This document shows, one piece after another, positions 1 through 10,352 of a stretch of 19,487 nucleotides of DNA. The position numbers and the translations under genes were made by a program. Source of the DNA: Spirochaetaceae bacterium (GTDB taxonomy: Bacteria > Spirochaetota > Spirochaetia > DSM-27196 > SLAA01); the NCBI GenBank assembly GCA_003564775.1, contig PXEI01000243.1, positions 1-19,487 on the forward strand. Direction: 5' to 3'. Under the pieces are notes generated by a model. It was not told the DNA's origin, ran no database searches, and worked only from the letters and a program-made list of their open reading frames with translations. Every line of letters begins with the position of its first letter. Positions within the stretch are counted from its first letter, which is position 1.

Positions 1-1
1 A

Positions 2-223
2 ATCGTTGAGGGGTTGCGTGCGGACTGGCCGGTGACCTTTGAAATTGCGTCCGGAGCAAACGCCTACTCACGGCTTAAGTCGAATCCGAGTGAGCTGTGC
101 GGCCTGCTGACCGATGAAGCAACGGTGAGGAAGGAAGCAGAGTCTGACGGAGTGGCCGTGTACCCGCGCACCGACCCAATCCCGGTGGTTGAACGACTCG
201 TTGAGCTCATAAACGCACTATAA
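2..223 (+). CDS. 3' end of an unrecognised protein (partial)
   Basis: The frame is open from base 2 and ends with TAA at 221-223, so this is the C-terminal 73 residues or so of a gene that begins outside the window. A TTG at 14 could be read as a start, but the open frame to the edge makes an internal position more likely. The visible part is soluble and acidic, with no membrane segment. It ends in a helix-like stretch (VVERLVELINAL) after a short Pro-containing loop. I do not recognise the family. It is followed directly by a GC-rich hairpin and converges on the M23 peptidase gene. Confidence 0.6.
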   Translation: MVEGLRADWPVTFEIASGANAYSRLKSNPSELCGLLTDEATVRKEAESDGVAVYPRTDPIPVVERLVELINAL

Positions 224-227
224 GGGT

Positions 228-252
228 CCGGCGGGGCGCGCAGCCCCGCTGG
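228..252. terminator. GC-rich hairpin between convergent genes
   Basis: GCGGGGC (231-237) pairs with GCCCCGC (243-249) around a 5-nt loop. Three more pairs, one of them G·U, extend the stem to about 10 bp over 228-252. It starts 5 bp after the stop of the left + gene and lies 4 bp beyond the stop of the minus-strand peptidase, so it can serve both. No clear T tract follows on either strand, so terminator function is inferred from position and stem strength. Confidence 0.55.
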
Positions 253-256
253 CTGT

Positions 257-1498
257 CTACCTCACGGGGCTGTAACGTACGCTTGGTGAGAACTGCAACT
301 GGGTTGCGCCCGGCACCGCCCGAAGCAGGGTCAGAAAGCGTTCGGTGCGCGGCGCAAGCGTCATGGTGACTGGTAAATCTACATCGCTGCGAACACCGCG
401 CATTCGAATATCGATCTCTAGTTCCATAGCCTCATCAAAACCATTTGCAATGTACAGGATGTAGGTCAGGTCTAGGTCCTCGGTGCGGAACTCAATGCGG
501 TTGCTGCTGGCAACTGGCGCTTCATAGTCGGCAAAGTCGCTGCTGCGGAGCTCACTGCCAAGTACAACCTCGAAATCCGGCCCGCCGGGATGGTATGCGT
601 AGTAGAACTCAGACTCCTGAAGACTGACCACACGCTGTTCATGATTAAGGAACCGGGTAGGGATAGACTGCATACGACCGTCGCGCTGGGGTACTCGTAC
701 GTCAAAGTGAAGATGCGGGCCTGAGGACTGTCCGGTATCCCCGCTGTATCCAACCAGGTCACCAGCACGAACTTCATCGCCAACCTGTACCGCGGCGCCG
801 TTTGGTCGAAGGTGGACGTAGTTCCCAAAGCTCCCGTCGGAATGCATTACAAGTACGTAGTTTGCATCGGCCGAGTAGCGAGAGCTGGGGCCGCCACGAG
901 TGGAGTCCTGCTTCACCTCTACCACAACTCCCGCACGGGCTGCATGCACCGGAGTACCTTCTTCCATGTCAAAATCAATTGCGTACGTGTTCTCACCATG
1001 GTGAGTAAACGCTCCGTAGTGCCCCTGTGTCACCCGAAACTTCTGGCCATGTGCAAAAGGCAAGAGATACGCATGGTTGTCATCATGTTCTACGGTTTGT
1101 GGGTCTCCGCGGGCATAGCGGTAGCTCACGCTGTAGCCTCGCCTCCGTCCCTGTCCAGTGCTGTGGAGCCGGAAGAGAAAGGTTTCCTCGCCATCGGCCT
1201 CAAGAAGTGCGGAGTAGGGTAGATCTACCGATGCCTCCATATTAATGAGCTCACGAAACTCTACGTTGAGCCATACCGGAATAATGTGGTTGTTCACCGC
1301 ATAGAACTCATAGCCGCCGTTTTCGGCCTCGCGCGAAATGAGCTCTACCTGCTGCTCGGCCGGTGAGAGCTCCTGGGCCGGAGCGTCACCAGGGAGTAAG
1401 AGTGCAAGAAACGACACAGCCAGGAGTGCCGCCGCCAACTGAAAGGCAGTGGGCTGTGAGCCGTGAGCCGTCTTGCTGTGGAAATTCCGCGTTTTCAT
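257..1498 (-). CDS. Secreted M23-family metallopeptidase (LytM/lysostaphin-like)
   Basis: Predicted zinc endopeptidase of the M23 family, which cleaves peptide cross-links in peptidoglycan. With the ATG at 1498 it has 413 residues. A basic N-terminus (MKTRNFHSK) is followed by a hydrophobic stretch near residues 18-36 and a possible cleavage after APAQ, so export is expected. An all-beta region (about 45-145) precedes the peptidase core. The core shows the HGENTYAIDF pattern (H167 and D175 as likely zinc ligands), NYVHL (H229) and the HLHFD box (H262, H264). About 130 further residues of unknown role follow. A GTG at 1516 would add six residues, but a TATAGT box at 1506-1511 sits 7 bp before the ATG, so I chose the ATG. 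The gene looks monocistronic, between a convergent hairpin and divergent thyX. The substrate bond is not predictable from sequence. Confidence 0.85.
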   Translation of the reverse strand: MKTRNFHSKTAHGSQPTAFQLAAALLAVSFLALLLPGDAPAQELSPAEQQVELISREAENGGYEFYAVNNHIIPVWLNVEFRELINMEASVDLPYSALLEADGEETFLFRLHSTGQGRRRGYSVSYRYARGDPQTVEHDDNHAYLLPFAHGQKFRVTQGHYGAFTHHGENTYAIDFDMEEGTPVHAARAGVVVEVKQDSTRGGPSSRYSADANYVLVMHSDGSFGNYVHLRPNGAAVQVGDEVRAGDLVGYSGDTGQSSGPHLHFDVRVPQRDGRMQSIPTRFLNHEQRVVSLQESEFYYAYHPGGPDFEVVLGSELRSSDFADYEAPVASSNRIEFRTEDLDLTYILYIANGFDEAMELEIDIRMRGVRSDVDLPVTMTLAPRTERFLTLLRAVPGATQLQFSPSVRYSPVR

Positions 1499-1505
1499 GT
1501 GTATT

Positions 1506-1511
1506 ACTATA
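1506..1511 (-). promoter_or_regulatory. -10-like box immediately before the M23 start
   Basis: Read on the minus strand this is TATAGT, five of six matches to TATAAT, with 7 nt to the ATG at 1498. No good -35 element is visible 16-18 bp upstream. If used, the transcript would have little or no leader. Confidence 0.35.
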
Positions 1512-1592
1512 TACACAGACTGGTGAGGAAGACAGCCCCATGCGGAACTCCGCGCACGGCGCGTTTGAGATGTCGACCTTTGGTTCGGCTCA

Positions 1593-1601
1593 TGCTACTA
1601 T
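1593..1601 (+). promoter_or_regulatory. Extended -10 candidate for thyX
   Basis: TGCTACTAT matches the extended -10 pattern TGN plus a TATAAT-like hexamer (4 of 6). The -35 position is poor, as is common for extended -10 promoters. The start would lie near 1608, giving a leader of about 50 nt that contains the strong thyX ribosome-binding site (AAGAAGGA, about 1647-1654). Confidence 0.35.
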
Positions 1602-1660
1602 GGGGGGTACACGGGTTGTGCCGTTGGCGTGCACCCTAAAACCAAAAAGAAGGATAGATC

Positions 1661-2536
1661 ATGGCGCATTGCACAACGCCCGAGGCTGAGCAGCTGCTTG
1701 ACAAAGAGATCCCGGTGCTGGACAAAGGCTTTATTCGGCTTGTTGATTACATGGGCTCGGATGACCGCATTGTACAGTCCGCGCGCGTCTCGTACGGTGC
1801 TGGCACCAAGAGTTATCGGGAAGACCGTGGCCTTATCCACTACCTGCTCCGTAACGCTCATACCTCGCCATTTGAACAGGTGGTTCTGACCTTCCATACC
1901 AAGATGCCGGTTTTTGTTGCCCGACAATGGGTACGCCACCGCACAGCTCGTCTCAACGAGATATCCGGTCGATATAGCATCATGAAAGATGAGTTCTTTG
2001 TGCCAAGTCTGGATGGCCTTGCGGCCCAGAGCACGGACAATAAACAAGGGCGCGACGAGCAGCCCCTCCCAGAGGAGCAAGCACAGGCGGTTCGAGAGAG
2101 TTTGATTCAGGAGCAGTCGGCTGCTTTTCAGCTCTATAATGAGCGAATTGAGCAAGGACTTGCCCGGGAGTTGTGTCGGGTTAACCTCCCGCTATCCTTA
2201 TACACTGAGTGGTACTGGCAGATTGACCTGCACAATCTCTTTCACTTTCTGAAACTGCGCATGGACCATCATGCACAGGCCGAGATCCGGGCCTATGCCG
2301 AGGCGATGTTTGAGGTCGTCAAGGCGGTGTGCCCTTTGGCGGCAGAGGCATTTGAGCAGCATGTCCTTGGCGCGGTGCAGTTTTCCGCTCAAGAGTTTGC
2401 AGCCCTCAAGCGGCACCTTGTTGAGTCCGGCAGCGCCGAGTTTGAAGGGGTGTCGGCCGCTGCTGAGAAAGAAGGAATGCAGTCGCGGGAGACTGAACGG
2501 CTGTTAGATAAACTCCGCACCGGACGAAACGTGTGA
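1661..2536 (+). CDS. thyX: Flavin-dependent thymidylate synthase ThyX
   Basis: Makes dTMP from dUMP using methylenetetrahydrofolate as carbon donor and FAD/NADPH for reduction, in the cytoplasm. This is the alternative to classical ThyA. At 291 residues it is somewhat longer than many ThyX proteins, with a tail rich in charged residues after about 245. The signature RHRTARLNEISGR lies near residues 93-105, matching the RHR-x7-type ThyX motif, and is followed by YS. The upstream SPFEQVVLTFH and the late RVNLPLSLYTEWYW and LFHFLKLR segments are also typical of the family. The start is well supported by AAGAAGGA a few bases upstream. cheW begins 43 bp after the stop, so the two may share a transcript, though their functions are unrelated. 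Whether a thyA exists elsewhere cannot be seen here. Confidence 0.95.
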   Translation: MAHCTTPEAEQLLDKEIPVLDKGFIRLVDYMGSDDRIVQSARVSYGAGTKSYREDRGLIHYLLRNAHTSPFEQVVLTFHTKMPVFVARQWVRHRTARLNEISGRYSIMKDEFFVPSLDGLAAQSTDNKQGRDEQPLPEEQAQAVRESLIQEQSAAFQLYNERIEQGLARELCRVNLPLSLYTEWYWQIDLHNLFHFLKLRMDHHAQAEIRAYAEAMFEVVKAVCPLAAEAFEQHVLGAVQFSAQEFAALKRHLVESGSAEFEGVSAAAEKEGMQSRETERLLDKLRTGRNV

Positions 2537-2579
2537 CGGCCGATAAGGCCTAAACCGGTAACAATAAGAGGAGCATGAT

Positions 2580-3092
2580 ATGGAAGAGAACAACGAGGTT
2601 GCCCTCAATCAGTACTTAACCTTTACGCTTGCCAAGGAGCAGTATGCGGTTTCCGTTTCCAAGGTGATGGAGGTGCTTGAATACACCACCATTACCAAGG
2701 TTCCCCGAACGCTTGACTTCATGCGTGGGGTTATCAACGTGCGCGGGAGTGTAATCCCGGTCATAGACCTACGCCTCAAGTTTGATATGGAGGAAGCTGA
2801 ACGCACTATAGACACCTCAATCATTGTGATGAACGTAAAGGTGGGAGATGATTCGGTTACCCTAGGCACACTTGCCGACTCTGTACAGGAAGTTATTTCG
2901 CTTGATCCGTCAAACATCGAACCTGCACCTCAGATCGGCACCAAGATCAACACCCGCTTTATCAGTGGGATTGGTAAGCAGAACGACCGCTTTATCATTA
3001 TTCTCGATATCGACGCAGTGTTCAGTGACCAGGAGATTGCTGCCGTGACCGGTGAGCAGACGCTCGAGGCCGCAAAAGCCAAGGGCGTGTAG
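2580..3092 (+). CDS. cheW: Chemotaxis coupling protein CheW
   Basis: Cytoplasmic adaptor that links methyl-accepting chemoreceptors to the CheA kinase. The 170-residue protein is one CheW domain. It opens with YLTFTLAKEQYAVSVSKVMEV, and carries the family segment FMRGVINVRGSVIPVIDLRLKF (about 48-69), then SVTLGTLADSVQEVISL and the closing FISGIGKQNDRFIIILDID. There is no receiver domain, so it is CheW and not CheV. The ATG at 2580 is preceded by AGAGGAG. An ATG at 2575 is out of frame. No other chemotaxis gene is in the window, so this is an isolated cheW. Its presence implies a motile organism. The GH31 gene starts 10 bp downstream. Confidence 0.95.
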   Translation: MEENNEVALNQYLTFTLAKEQYAVSVSKVMEVLEYTTITKVPRTLDFMRGVINVRGSVIPVIDLRLKFDMEEAERTIDTSIIVMNVKVGDDSVTLGTLADSVQEVISLDPSNIEPAPQIGTKINTRFISGIGKQNDRFIIILDIDAVFSDQEIAAVTGEQTLEAAKAKGV

Positions 3093-3102
3093 TCTCGGCG
3101 CC

Positions 3103-5589
3103 ATGAAACATACTTTTTCCTCTACTGAGTTGGAGATGCGGGATGAGGGCATTCGTTGCGCGTGTTCCGTATCTGAAGACGGTATATTCCGAGTTCACGT
3201 CCGAATGGCACCGCGTGGGGTGACATCGGTCGAGGCCGGGGCACTCGGCGAGTCCTATGCTGTTCCTGCCGGTTGCTTCCAAGCGGCACCGATAGGTCGT
3301 GGGAGTGCTGTTGTATACAGCAGCGGAAACGGGCCTGAGGCCAGGATTGAGGTCAGTCCGGATTCTGGTGAGGTTGCGTTGCACTCCGCTCTGGGTTCAC
3401 GACTCATGGCCTCTGGCAAAAGTTTACTGTTGCACGTGCAGACGGCAAGCGGTGGATCGTTAAAGGAACTCAGTTTTGGGCGCGGCGAAAACGGCATAGA
3501 GATTCGTTGGGGCATGGGTCCAGCGGACCGGTTCTACGGGCTTGGTGAACGCTCCGGCTTTCTTGACAAGCGGGGCCGCAGCTACCTTATGTGGAACACC
3601 GACGAGCCTTTTCATCACGAGTTGCGCGATCCGCTGTATCAATCCGTGCCCTTTGTTATTCACAGTCTGGCTGCGGATCACCCGCAGTCCGGAGATCAAA
3701 CGAGCCGTGCCAACACGGCGCCAGCAGGCGCGATAGGACTGTTCCTCGACGATCCGGGGCGTTCGGTGTTTGATCTGGGTGAGAGTGATCCAACAACTGC
3801 TGTCATCCGCACCGAACGCAACGAGGCTGTACTCTACATACTCCCGGGTGATGAGCTGTTCGAGGTGACCGCGGCCTACACCAAACTGACCGGCCGCCAC
3901 GAGTTGCCGCCGCGCTGGGCGCTGGGCTTCCAGCAATGCCGCTATAGTTATTATCCCGACAGCCGAGTTCTTGAGATTGCAGATGAGTTTCGTCGTCGTC
4001 GCATACCCTGCGACGTGATCTATCTCGATATCCATTACATGGACGGCTACCGTGTATTTACCTGGGATCCAGAACGGTTCCCGGATCCGCAAACCCTTAT
4101 TACACGCCTGCATGAGCAGGGCTTTAGAGTAGTGACCATTGTTGATCCGGGCGTCAAGATCGACCCTGAGTACGATGTCTATATGAGCGGCAGTTCACGA
4201 AATGCTTTCGCCCGCCGGGCGGACGCTACGGTGTATGCGGGTGAGGTGTGGCCGGGAGCGGCAGTTTTTCCGGACTTTCTGCGCCAGGATACCCGCACAT
4301 GGTGGGCCGACCGACATCGTTCCTTGTTTGATGTTGGCGTGGACGGTATCTGGAACGACATGAATGAGCCCGCAGACTTCACTGGCGACATTCTGGACCG
4401 CACGAAGTTCACTCCGCCATCTGACGTTGTGCTGGAAGGATCTGCTGGACCTCGCTCTATAGACCGGTATCATAACGTGTATGGTCAAATGATGTGCTCC
4501 GCCACAGCAGAGGCTTTTGCCACACAGAAACCCGAACTACGCCCGTTTATGGTCACCCGCGCCGGGTATGCCGGAATACAACGTTATGCGGCGGTCTGGA
4601 CGGGCGACAACGACAGCTCCTGGGCCCATCTGGCCATGATGATTCCCATGCTGCTGAACATGGGGCTCTCTGGAATTGCGTTCTGTGGTGCGGATGTAGG
4701 CGGCTTTCAAGGCAACGCCTCGGGTGAGCTCTATGCCCGCTGGATGCTCAGCGCCTGTTTCACTCCGTTCTTTCGGGCGCACAGCTGCACCGGAACTCGC
4801 GACCACGAACCCTGGGCTTTTGGAGCCGAGGTGGAGGATATCTGCCGTCGCGCAATTTCACTTCGCGGCAGGCTACTCCCCTACATCTACAGTCTCTTTG
4901 ACGAGTATCGTCGAAACGGGAAGCCCCTCATGCGTCCCATGCTGAGCGCCGACCGGGCAGGTGACCCGGCGGGCGACCCGGCAGGCGACCCGCGCCTTGG
5001 TGGCCTGTGGAATCAGTTTCTGTTGGGGGCCGACCTGCTTGTAGCTCCGGTTCTTGAGCCTGAAGCTCGGAGTCGGGTGGTGTATCTGCCAGCCGGGCGC
5101 TGGTACCGTTGGGATGTGGTCTGTTTTGCCGATGAGAGCCAGGCAGAAGCCGTTGACACCGCGGGACGCGGGTTACCGCTGTACCATGGTGGGCAGGAGT
5201 ACCTGGTAGATGCTCCGCTTGACCGAGTTCCGGTCTTTGTTCGTGCTGGCGCGGTCTTACCGCTGTACGCTCGTGCCCCGCAACATGAGGCCGATTCGGC
5301 CACGCTCGACATCGAACTGGTGCTTGCCCTTTTTGAAGATACCCAAGAGTTTCACAACGAGTTTCTGGTGTACGACGACGATCGCGAGAGCCAGGCCTAT
5401 CTCAGCGGTGAGTTCCGCCGTGATCGGCTGCGGTTTAGCGGCCCGGGGCCCTGTCGACTCAACCTTTCCACCGAGGATTCCGGGTATGAACGGCGTGCAG
5501 ACCGCTATAGGGTGCACCTGTATAGCCCCAACGGCGAACTCCGAACGACGACTATCTCGGCCACAGATGGTGACTACTCCTTAGAGTAG
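3103..5589 (+). CDS. Glycoside hydrolase family 31 (alpha-glucosidase-like)
   Basis: Predicted retaining glycosidase of family GH31, most often alpha-glucosidase but also alpha-xylosidase and others. The 828 residues run as an N-terminal beta-sandwich (to about 265), the (beta/alpha)8 barrel beginning near LPPRWALGFQQCRYSYYP, and C-terminal beta domains. The catalytic nucleophile is D419 in IWNDMNEP, and the acid/base is D502 in WTGDNDSSW. FFRAHS (about 556-561) is also typical. No signal peptide is seen, so it probably acts on imported oligosaccharides in the cytoplasm. The frame is open upstream into cheW, but the ATG at 3103 follows the cheW stop by 10 bp and gives a family-like N-terminus. 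The ribosome-binding site is weak. A 12-bp repeat encodes AGDPAGDPAGDP at about 619-630. Exact substrate cannot be assigned. Confidence 0.92.
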   Translation: MKHTFSSTELEMRDEGIRCACSVSEDGIFRVHVRMAPRGVTSVEAGALGESYAVPAGCFQAAPIGRGSAVVYSSGNGPEARIEVSPDSGEVALHSALGSRLMASGKSLLLHVQTASGGSLKELSFGRGENGIEIRWGMGPADRFYGLGERSGFLDKRGRSYLMWNTDEPFHHELRDPLYQSVPFVIHSLAADHPQSGDQTSRANTAPAGAIGLFLDDPGRSVFDLGESDPTTAVIRTERNEAVLYILPGDELFEVTAAYTKLTGRHELPPRWALGFQQCRYSYYPDSRVLEIADEFRRRRIPCDVIYLDIHYMDGYRVFTWDPERFPDPQTLITRLHEQGFRVVTIVDPGVKIDPEYDVYMSGSSRNAFARRADATVYAGEVWPGAAVFPDFLRQDTRTWWADRHRSLFDVGVDGIWNDMNEPADFTGDILDRTKFTPPSDVVLEGSAGPRSIDRYHNVYGQMMCSATAEAFATQKPELRPFMVTRAGYAGIQRYAAVWTGDNDSSWAHLAMMIPMLLNMGLSGIAFCGADVGGFQGNASGELYARWMLSACFTPFFRAHSCTGTRDHEPWAFGAEVEDICRRAISLRGRLLPYIYSLFDEYRRNGKPLMRPMLSADRAGDPAGDPAGDPRLGGLWNQFLLGADLLVAPVLEPEARSRVVYLPAGRWYRWDVVCFADESQAEAVDTAGRGLPLYHGGQEYLVDAPLDRVPVFVRAGAVLPLYARAPQHEADSATLDIELVLALFEDTQEFHNEFLVYDDDRESQAYLSGEFRRDRLRFSGPGPCRLNLSTEDSGYERRADRYRVHLYSPNGELRTTTISATDGDYSLE
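4957..4992 (+). repeat. Three-copy 12-bp tandem repeat inside the GH31 gene
   Basis: Three near-identical copies of a GCAGGYGACCCG-type unit encode a repeated Ala-Gly-Asp-Pro. Two units differ by single bases. It lies in a loop before the segment GGLWNQFLLGADLL and keeps the frame. Confidence 0.75.
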
Positions 5590-5590
5590 T

Positions 5591-5631
5591 CCAGCCTGGC
5601 CCAATGCCCATTGGCTCAGGCCGTTGGCTGG
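5591..5631. terminator. Hairpin between convergent GH31 and hybrid kinase genes
   Basis: CCAGCC (5591-5596) pairs with GGCTGG (5626-5631). An inner GGCC/GGCC and a CCAAT/ATTGG pairing can extend the fold. It starts directly after the GH31 stop and ends 3 bp before the stop of the minus-strand kinase gene, a natural site for a shared terminator. There is no strong T tract. Confidence 0.55.
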
Positions 5632-5634
5632 TCA

Positions 5635-8670
<3,036 letters not shown>

Positions 8671-8677
8671 ACGCGTG

Positions 8678-8683
8678 CTCCTT
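8678..8683 (-). promoter_or_regulatory. Strong Shine-Dalgarno fixing a TTG start
   Basis: On the minus strand this reads AAGGAG with 7 nt to the TTG at 8670, ideal spacing. It is the main reason for accepting TTG as the kinase start. Confidence 0.7.
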
Positions 8684-8693
8684 GTTCTCGTGT

Positions 8694-8722
8694 GGCATAA
8701 TCCAGCTATTCTTATGAATCAA
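8694..8722 (-). promoter_or_regulatory. Candidate promoter of the hybrid kinase
   Basis: On the minus strand TTGATT (8717-8722) and TATGCC (8694-8699) are separated by 17 bp. A second candidate is an extended -10, TGGTACTAT, with its hexamer at 8745-8750. Both are partial matches. The 129-bp gap 8671-8799 otherwise shows only a weak 5-bp hairpin near the upstream gene's stop. Confidence 0.3.
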
Positions 8723-8799
8723 TTGCTCTGTAAATTCGCTCTCTATAGTACCATACTAGACCGAGGTCGCGGCATATTGCTTTAGCTGAAACCGCCATT

Positions 8800-9618
8800 T
8801 CAACGCAAGAGAAACAGCGCAAGAGCTCCAATCACCACGGCCAGACTTCCGCTCATTAAGTTCACTATATCGTTGGTGACAAAGCGAAAGCCGCGGTCAG
8901 GCTTTCGATCCCGGTCACCAGTTCTTGGAGTATCGTGGAAGGCACCTTCCGGGTCTTCTTCCCGATACTGAGCCTGAATGGTGGCCCCGAGGAAACTGTC
9001 CAGAACCGCACCAACAAAGCCTCCAAAACCGACCAAAACGGCAAAGGCAGGCGCTGCGGGCTCTAACCCATATACCAGGACATGGCCTGCACCGTATCCC
9101 ACTGCAATAATCCCGGCACCGAGTGCCGCCGCACTCAACCCCAAAGGTGAGATGGCTCCCGAGCGCCCCGCTTGTACCGGCTCTCCGCTGGTAATGAGTA
9201 CCGGCGGATGCGCAGAAAAGACACCCAACTCACCCGCCCAGGTGTCAGCGTTTGCGGAGGCTATGGCCACAGCAAAAAGAACCCCCAACTCGATCCCCGG
9301 CATTGCGGCGTAGATCAAGGCCAAAATCAAGGCTGGGGCTCCATTGGCAAATACCTGGACATGGTCACGGCGGCTGCCGCGAAGCTGGGTGGGAACCGTT
9401 TCCCCGGGTATCTTCTTCCGACCGGGTAGGCGACTGATTGCGCTTGCTGAGACAAAAAACAGCATTAACAGGATCCAGAACCACGGTCCGCCAGCAAGGT
9501 AGATGAGCGTTCCCATAAGGAAGCCAGCGGTCGCTCCGGTACCATCGACACTGCGTTTTACATACGCGGTAGAAGCGACACATGCGTTCAGGAGCGGAGC
9601 GACAATCTCAGCGTTCAT
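8800..9618 (-). CDS. DUF92 membrane protein (VTE6/TMEM19-like)
   Basis: Polytopic membrane protein of 272 residues in the DUF92 family. Plant and cyanobacterial members (VTE6) phosphorylate phytyl monophosphate to the diphosphate. The family signature ADTWAGELG lies near residues 124-132, preceded by NGAPALILALIY. The later GRSGAISPLGL and GFVGAVLDSFLGATIQ segments fit the family, and a last segment (NLMSGSLAVVIGALALFLL) closes the protein. A charged loop (about 215-240) precedes the last helix. The ATG at 9618 overlaps the TGA of the preceding gene by four bases (ATGA), so translation is coupled to the phytol/dolichol-kinase-like partner. The substrate in this organism is unknown; a prenyl phosphate is the natural inference from the partner. 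Confidence 0.85.
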   Translation of the reverse strand: MNAEIVAPLLNACVASTAYVKRSVDGTGATAGFLMGTLIYLAGGPWFWILLMLFFVSASAISRLPGRKKIPGETVPTQLRGSRRDHVQVFANGAPALILALIYAAMPGIELGVLFAVAIASANADTWAGELGVFSAHPPVLITSGEPVQAGRSGAISPLGLSAAALGAGIIAVGYGAGHVLVYGLEPAAPAFAVLVGFGGFVGAVLDSFLGATIQAQYREEDPEGAFHDTPRTGDRDRKPDRGFRFVTNDIVNLMSGSLAVVIGALALFLLR

Positions 9619-10283
9619 AACGGAAGCACCAGGTGAGTGAGCATGGCGGTCACCAGCGGAATGGTAAGGTTATCTAAGCCCCACGGAGTCATGATCTCGG
9701 TCGATGTCGCAACGAGTGCAATACTACCGGCTATCGGCAGGATTGGAGCAGCGGTATTGGCTCTCACCAAGAGGAATGCGGATACACAAAACACGGCGAG
9801 TAGCATAGCGGCCACACCCACGAAGGTCTTGTGACCTCCAGGAGCGCGAAATCCAGTGCCACCAAACTTCTTGCCAGTCAACGCCGCAAGACCGTCGCCG
9901 TAACCAAGAGCCGCCATCGCTATGCCTCCCTGTGTGAAACTCAACTCTCCCGCCCAACTCCAGAGTACCAGAATGAGCAGTGCAATTGGAAAGTACACTG
10001 TGCCAAGGTTCTTTTCGTGATCTGGGTCTTCCATAGCAGCAAACAGATGTTTCCGGTATGAGATGTAGTTCAAGGCAATAAAACTTAAGGGGCCAATGAC
10101 CGCGATAAAGGTGTGCTCAAAAAAGTATACGGCAATAAACCACCAGTGCGATACGCCGATATGCACAATTTTTCTGCTGGTGAAGGCGTCTACCACGCCC
10201 GACCGCAGAAGAACACCCGCAAGGCCAAGAATACCGAAAACAAAGAGGTACGAGACTGTTAAGCCGAAAAACTGTGTCGTCAC
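9615..10283 (-). CDS. Phytol/dolichol kinase-family membrane protein (VTE5/SEC59-like)
   Basis: Integral membrane protein of 222 residues with about six or seven hydrophobic segments. The family motifs are visible: SRKIVHIGVSHWWF near residues 36-49 and GYGDGLAALTGKKFG near 127-141, followed by a short basic/Gly stretch (APGGHKTFVG). Family members transfer phosphate, usually from CTP, to polyprenols such as dolichol or phytol; some are annotated as CDP-diglyceride synthetase-like. The start is GTG at 10283, with GGAA 4 nt upstream and a TATAGT box 11 nt upstream. The stop overlaps the start of the DUF92 gene. Together they could phosphorylate an isoprenoid alcohol twice, giving a diphosphate. 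The real substrate is not determinable here. Confidence 0.82.
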   Translation of the reverse strand: MTTQFFGLTVSYLFVFGILGLAGVLLRSGVVDAFTSRKIVHIGVSHWWFIAVYFFEHTFIAVIGPLSFIALNYISYRKHLFAAMEDPDHEKNLGTVYFPIALLILVLWSWAGELSFTQGGIAMAALGYGDGLAALTGKKFGGTGFRAPGGHKTFVGVAAMLLAVFCVSAFLLVRANTAAPILPIAGSIALVATSTEIMTPWGLDNLTIPLVTAMLTHLVLPL

Positions 10284-10294
10284 GATTCCAAAGG

Positions 10295-10323
10295 ACTATA
10301 GCAAAAAAGAAACGCATTGTGTA
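10295..10323 (-). promoter_or_regulatory. Candidate promoter of the isoprenoid-kinase pair
   Basis: On the minus strand TACACA (10318-10323, 4 of 6) and TATAGT (10295-10300, 5 of 6) are 17 bp apart. Transcription would start about 5 nt before the GTG at 10283. Its -35 overlaps the candidate -35 of the divergent NYN gene. Confidence 0.45.
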
Positions 10324-10345
10324 TCCACGGTGAATGGATTACTAT
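10317..10345 (+). promoter_or_regulatory. Candidate promoter of the NYN-LOTUS gene
   Basis: TTGTGT (10317-10322) and TACTAT (10340-10345) are 17 bp apart. The ATG at 10353 lies only 7 nt beyond the -10 box, so the transcript would be leaderless or nearly so. AGGAG lies 2 nt before the ATG, too close for a normal ribosome-binding site. Confidence 0.35.
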
Positions 10346-10352
10346 AGGAGTG

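Noticed and set aside
1499..1516. GTG start of the M23 gene at 1516
   Set aside because: It would add six residues before a normal signal peptide and would overlap the -10-like box; no ribosome-binding site is seen for it.
3460..4113. Open frame (217 codons) antisense to GH31
   Set aside because: It lies within the conserved GH31 barrel region and shows no motif or ribosome-binding site.
8787..8802. Small inverted repeat at the end of the DUF92 gene
   Set aside because: The stem is only 5 bp, with no T tract; too weak to call a terminator.
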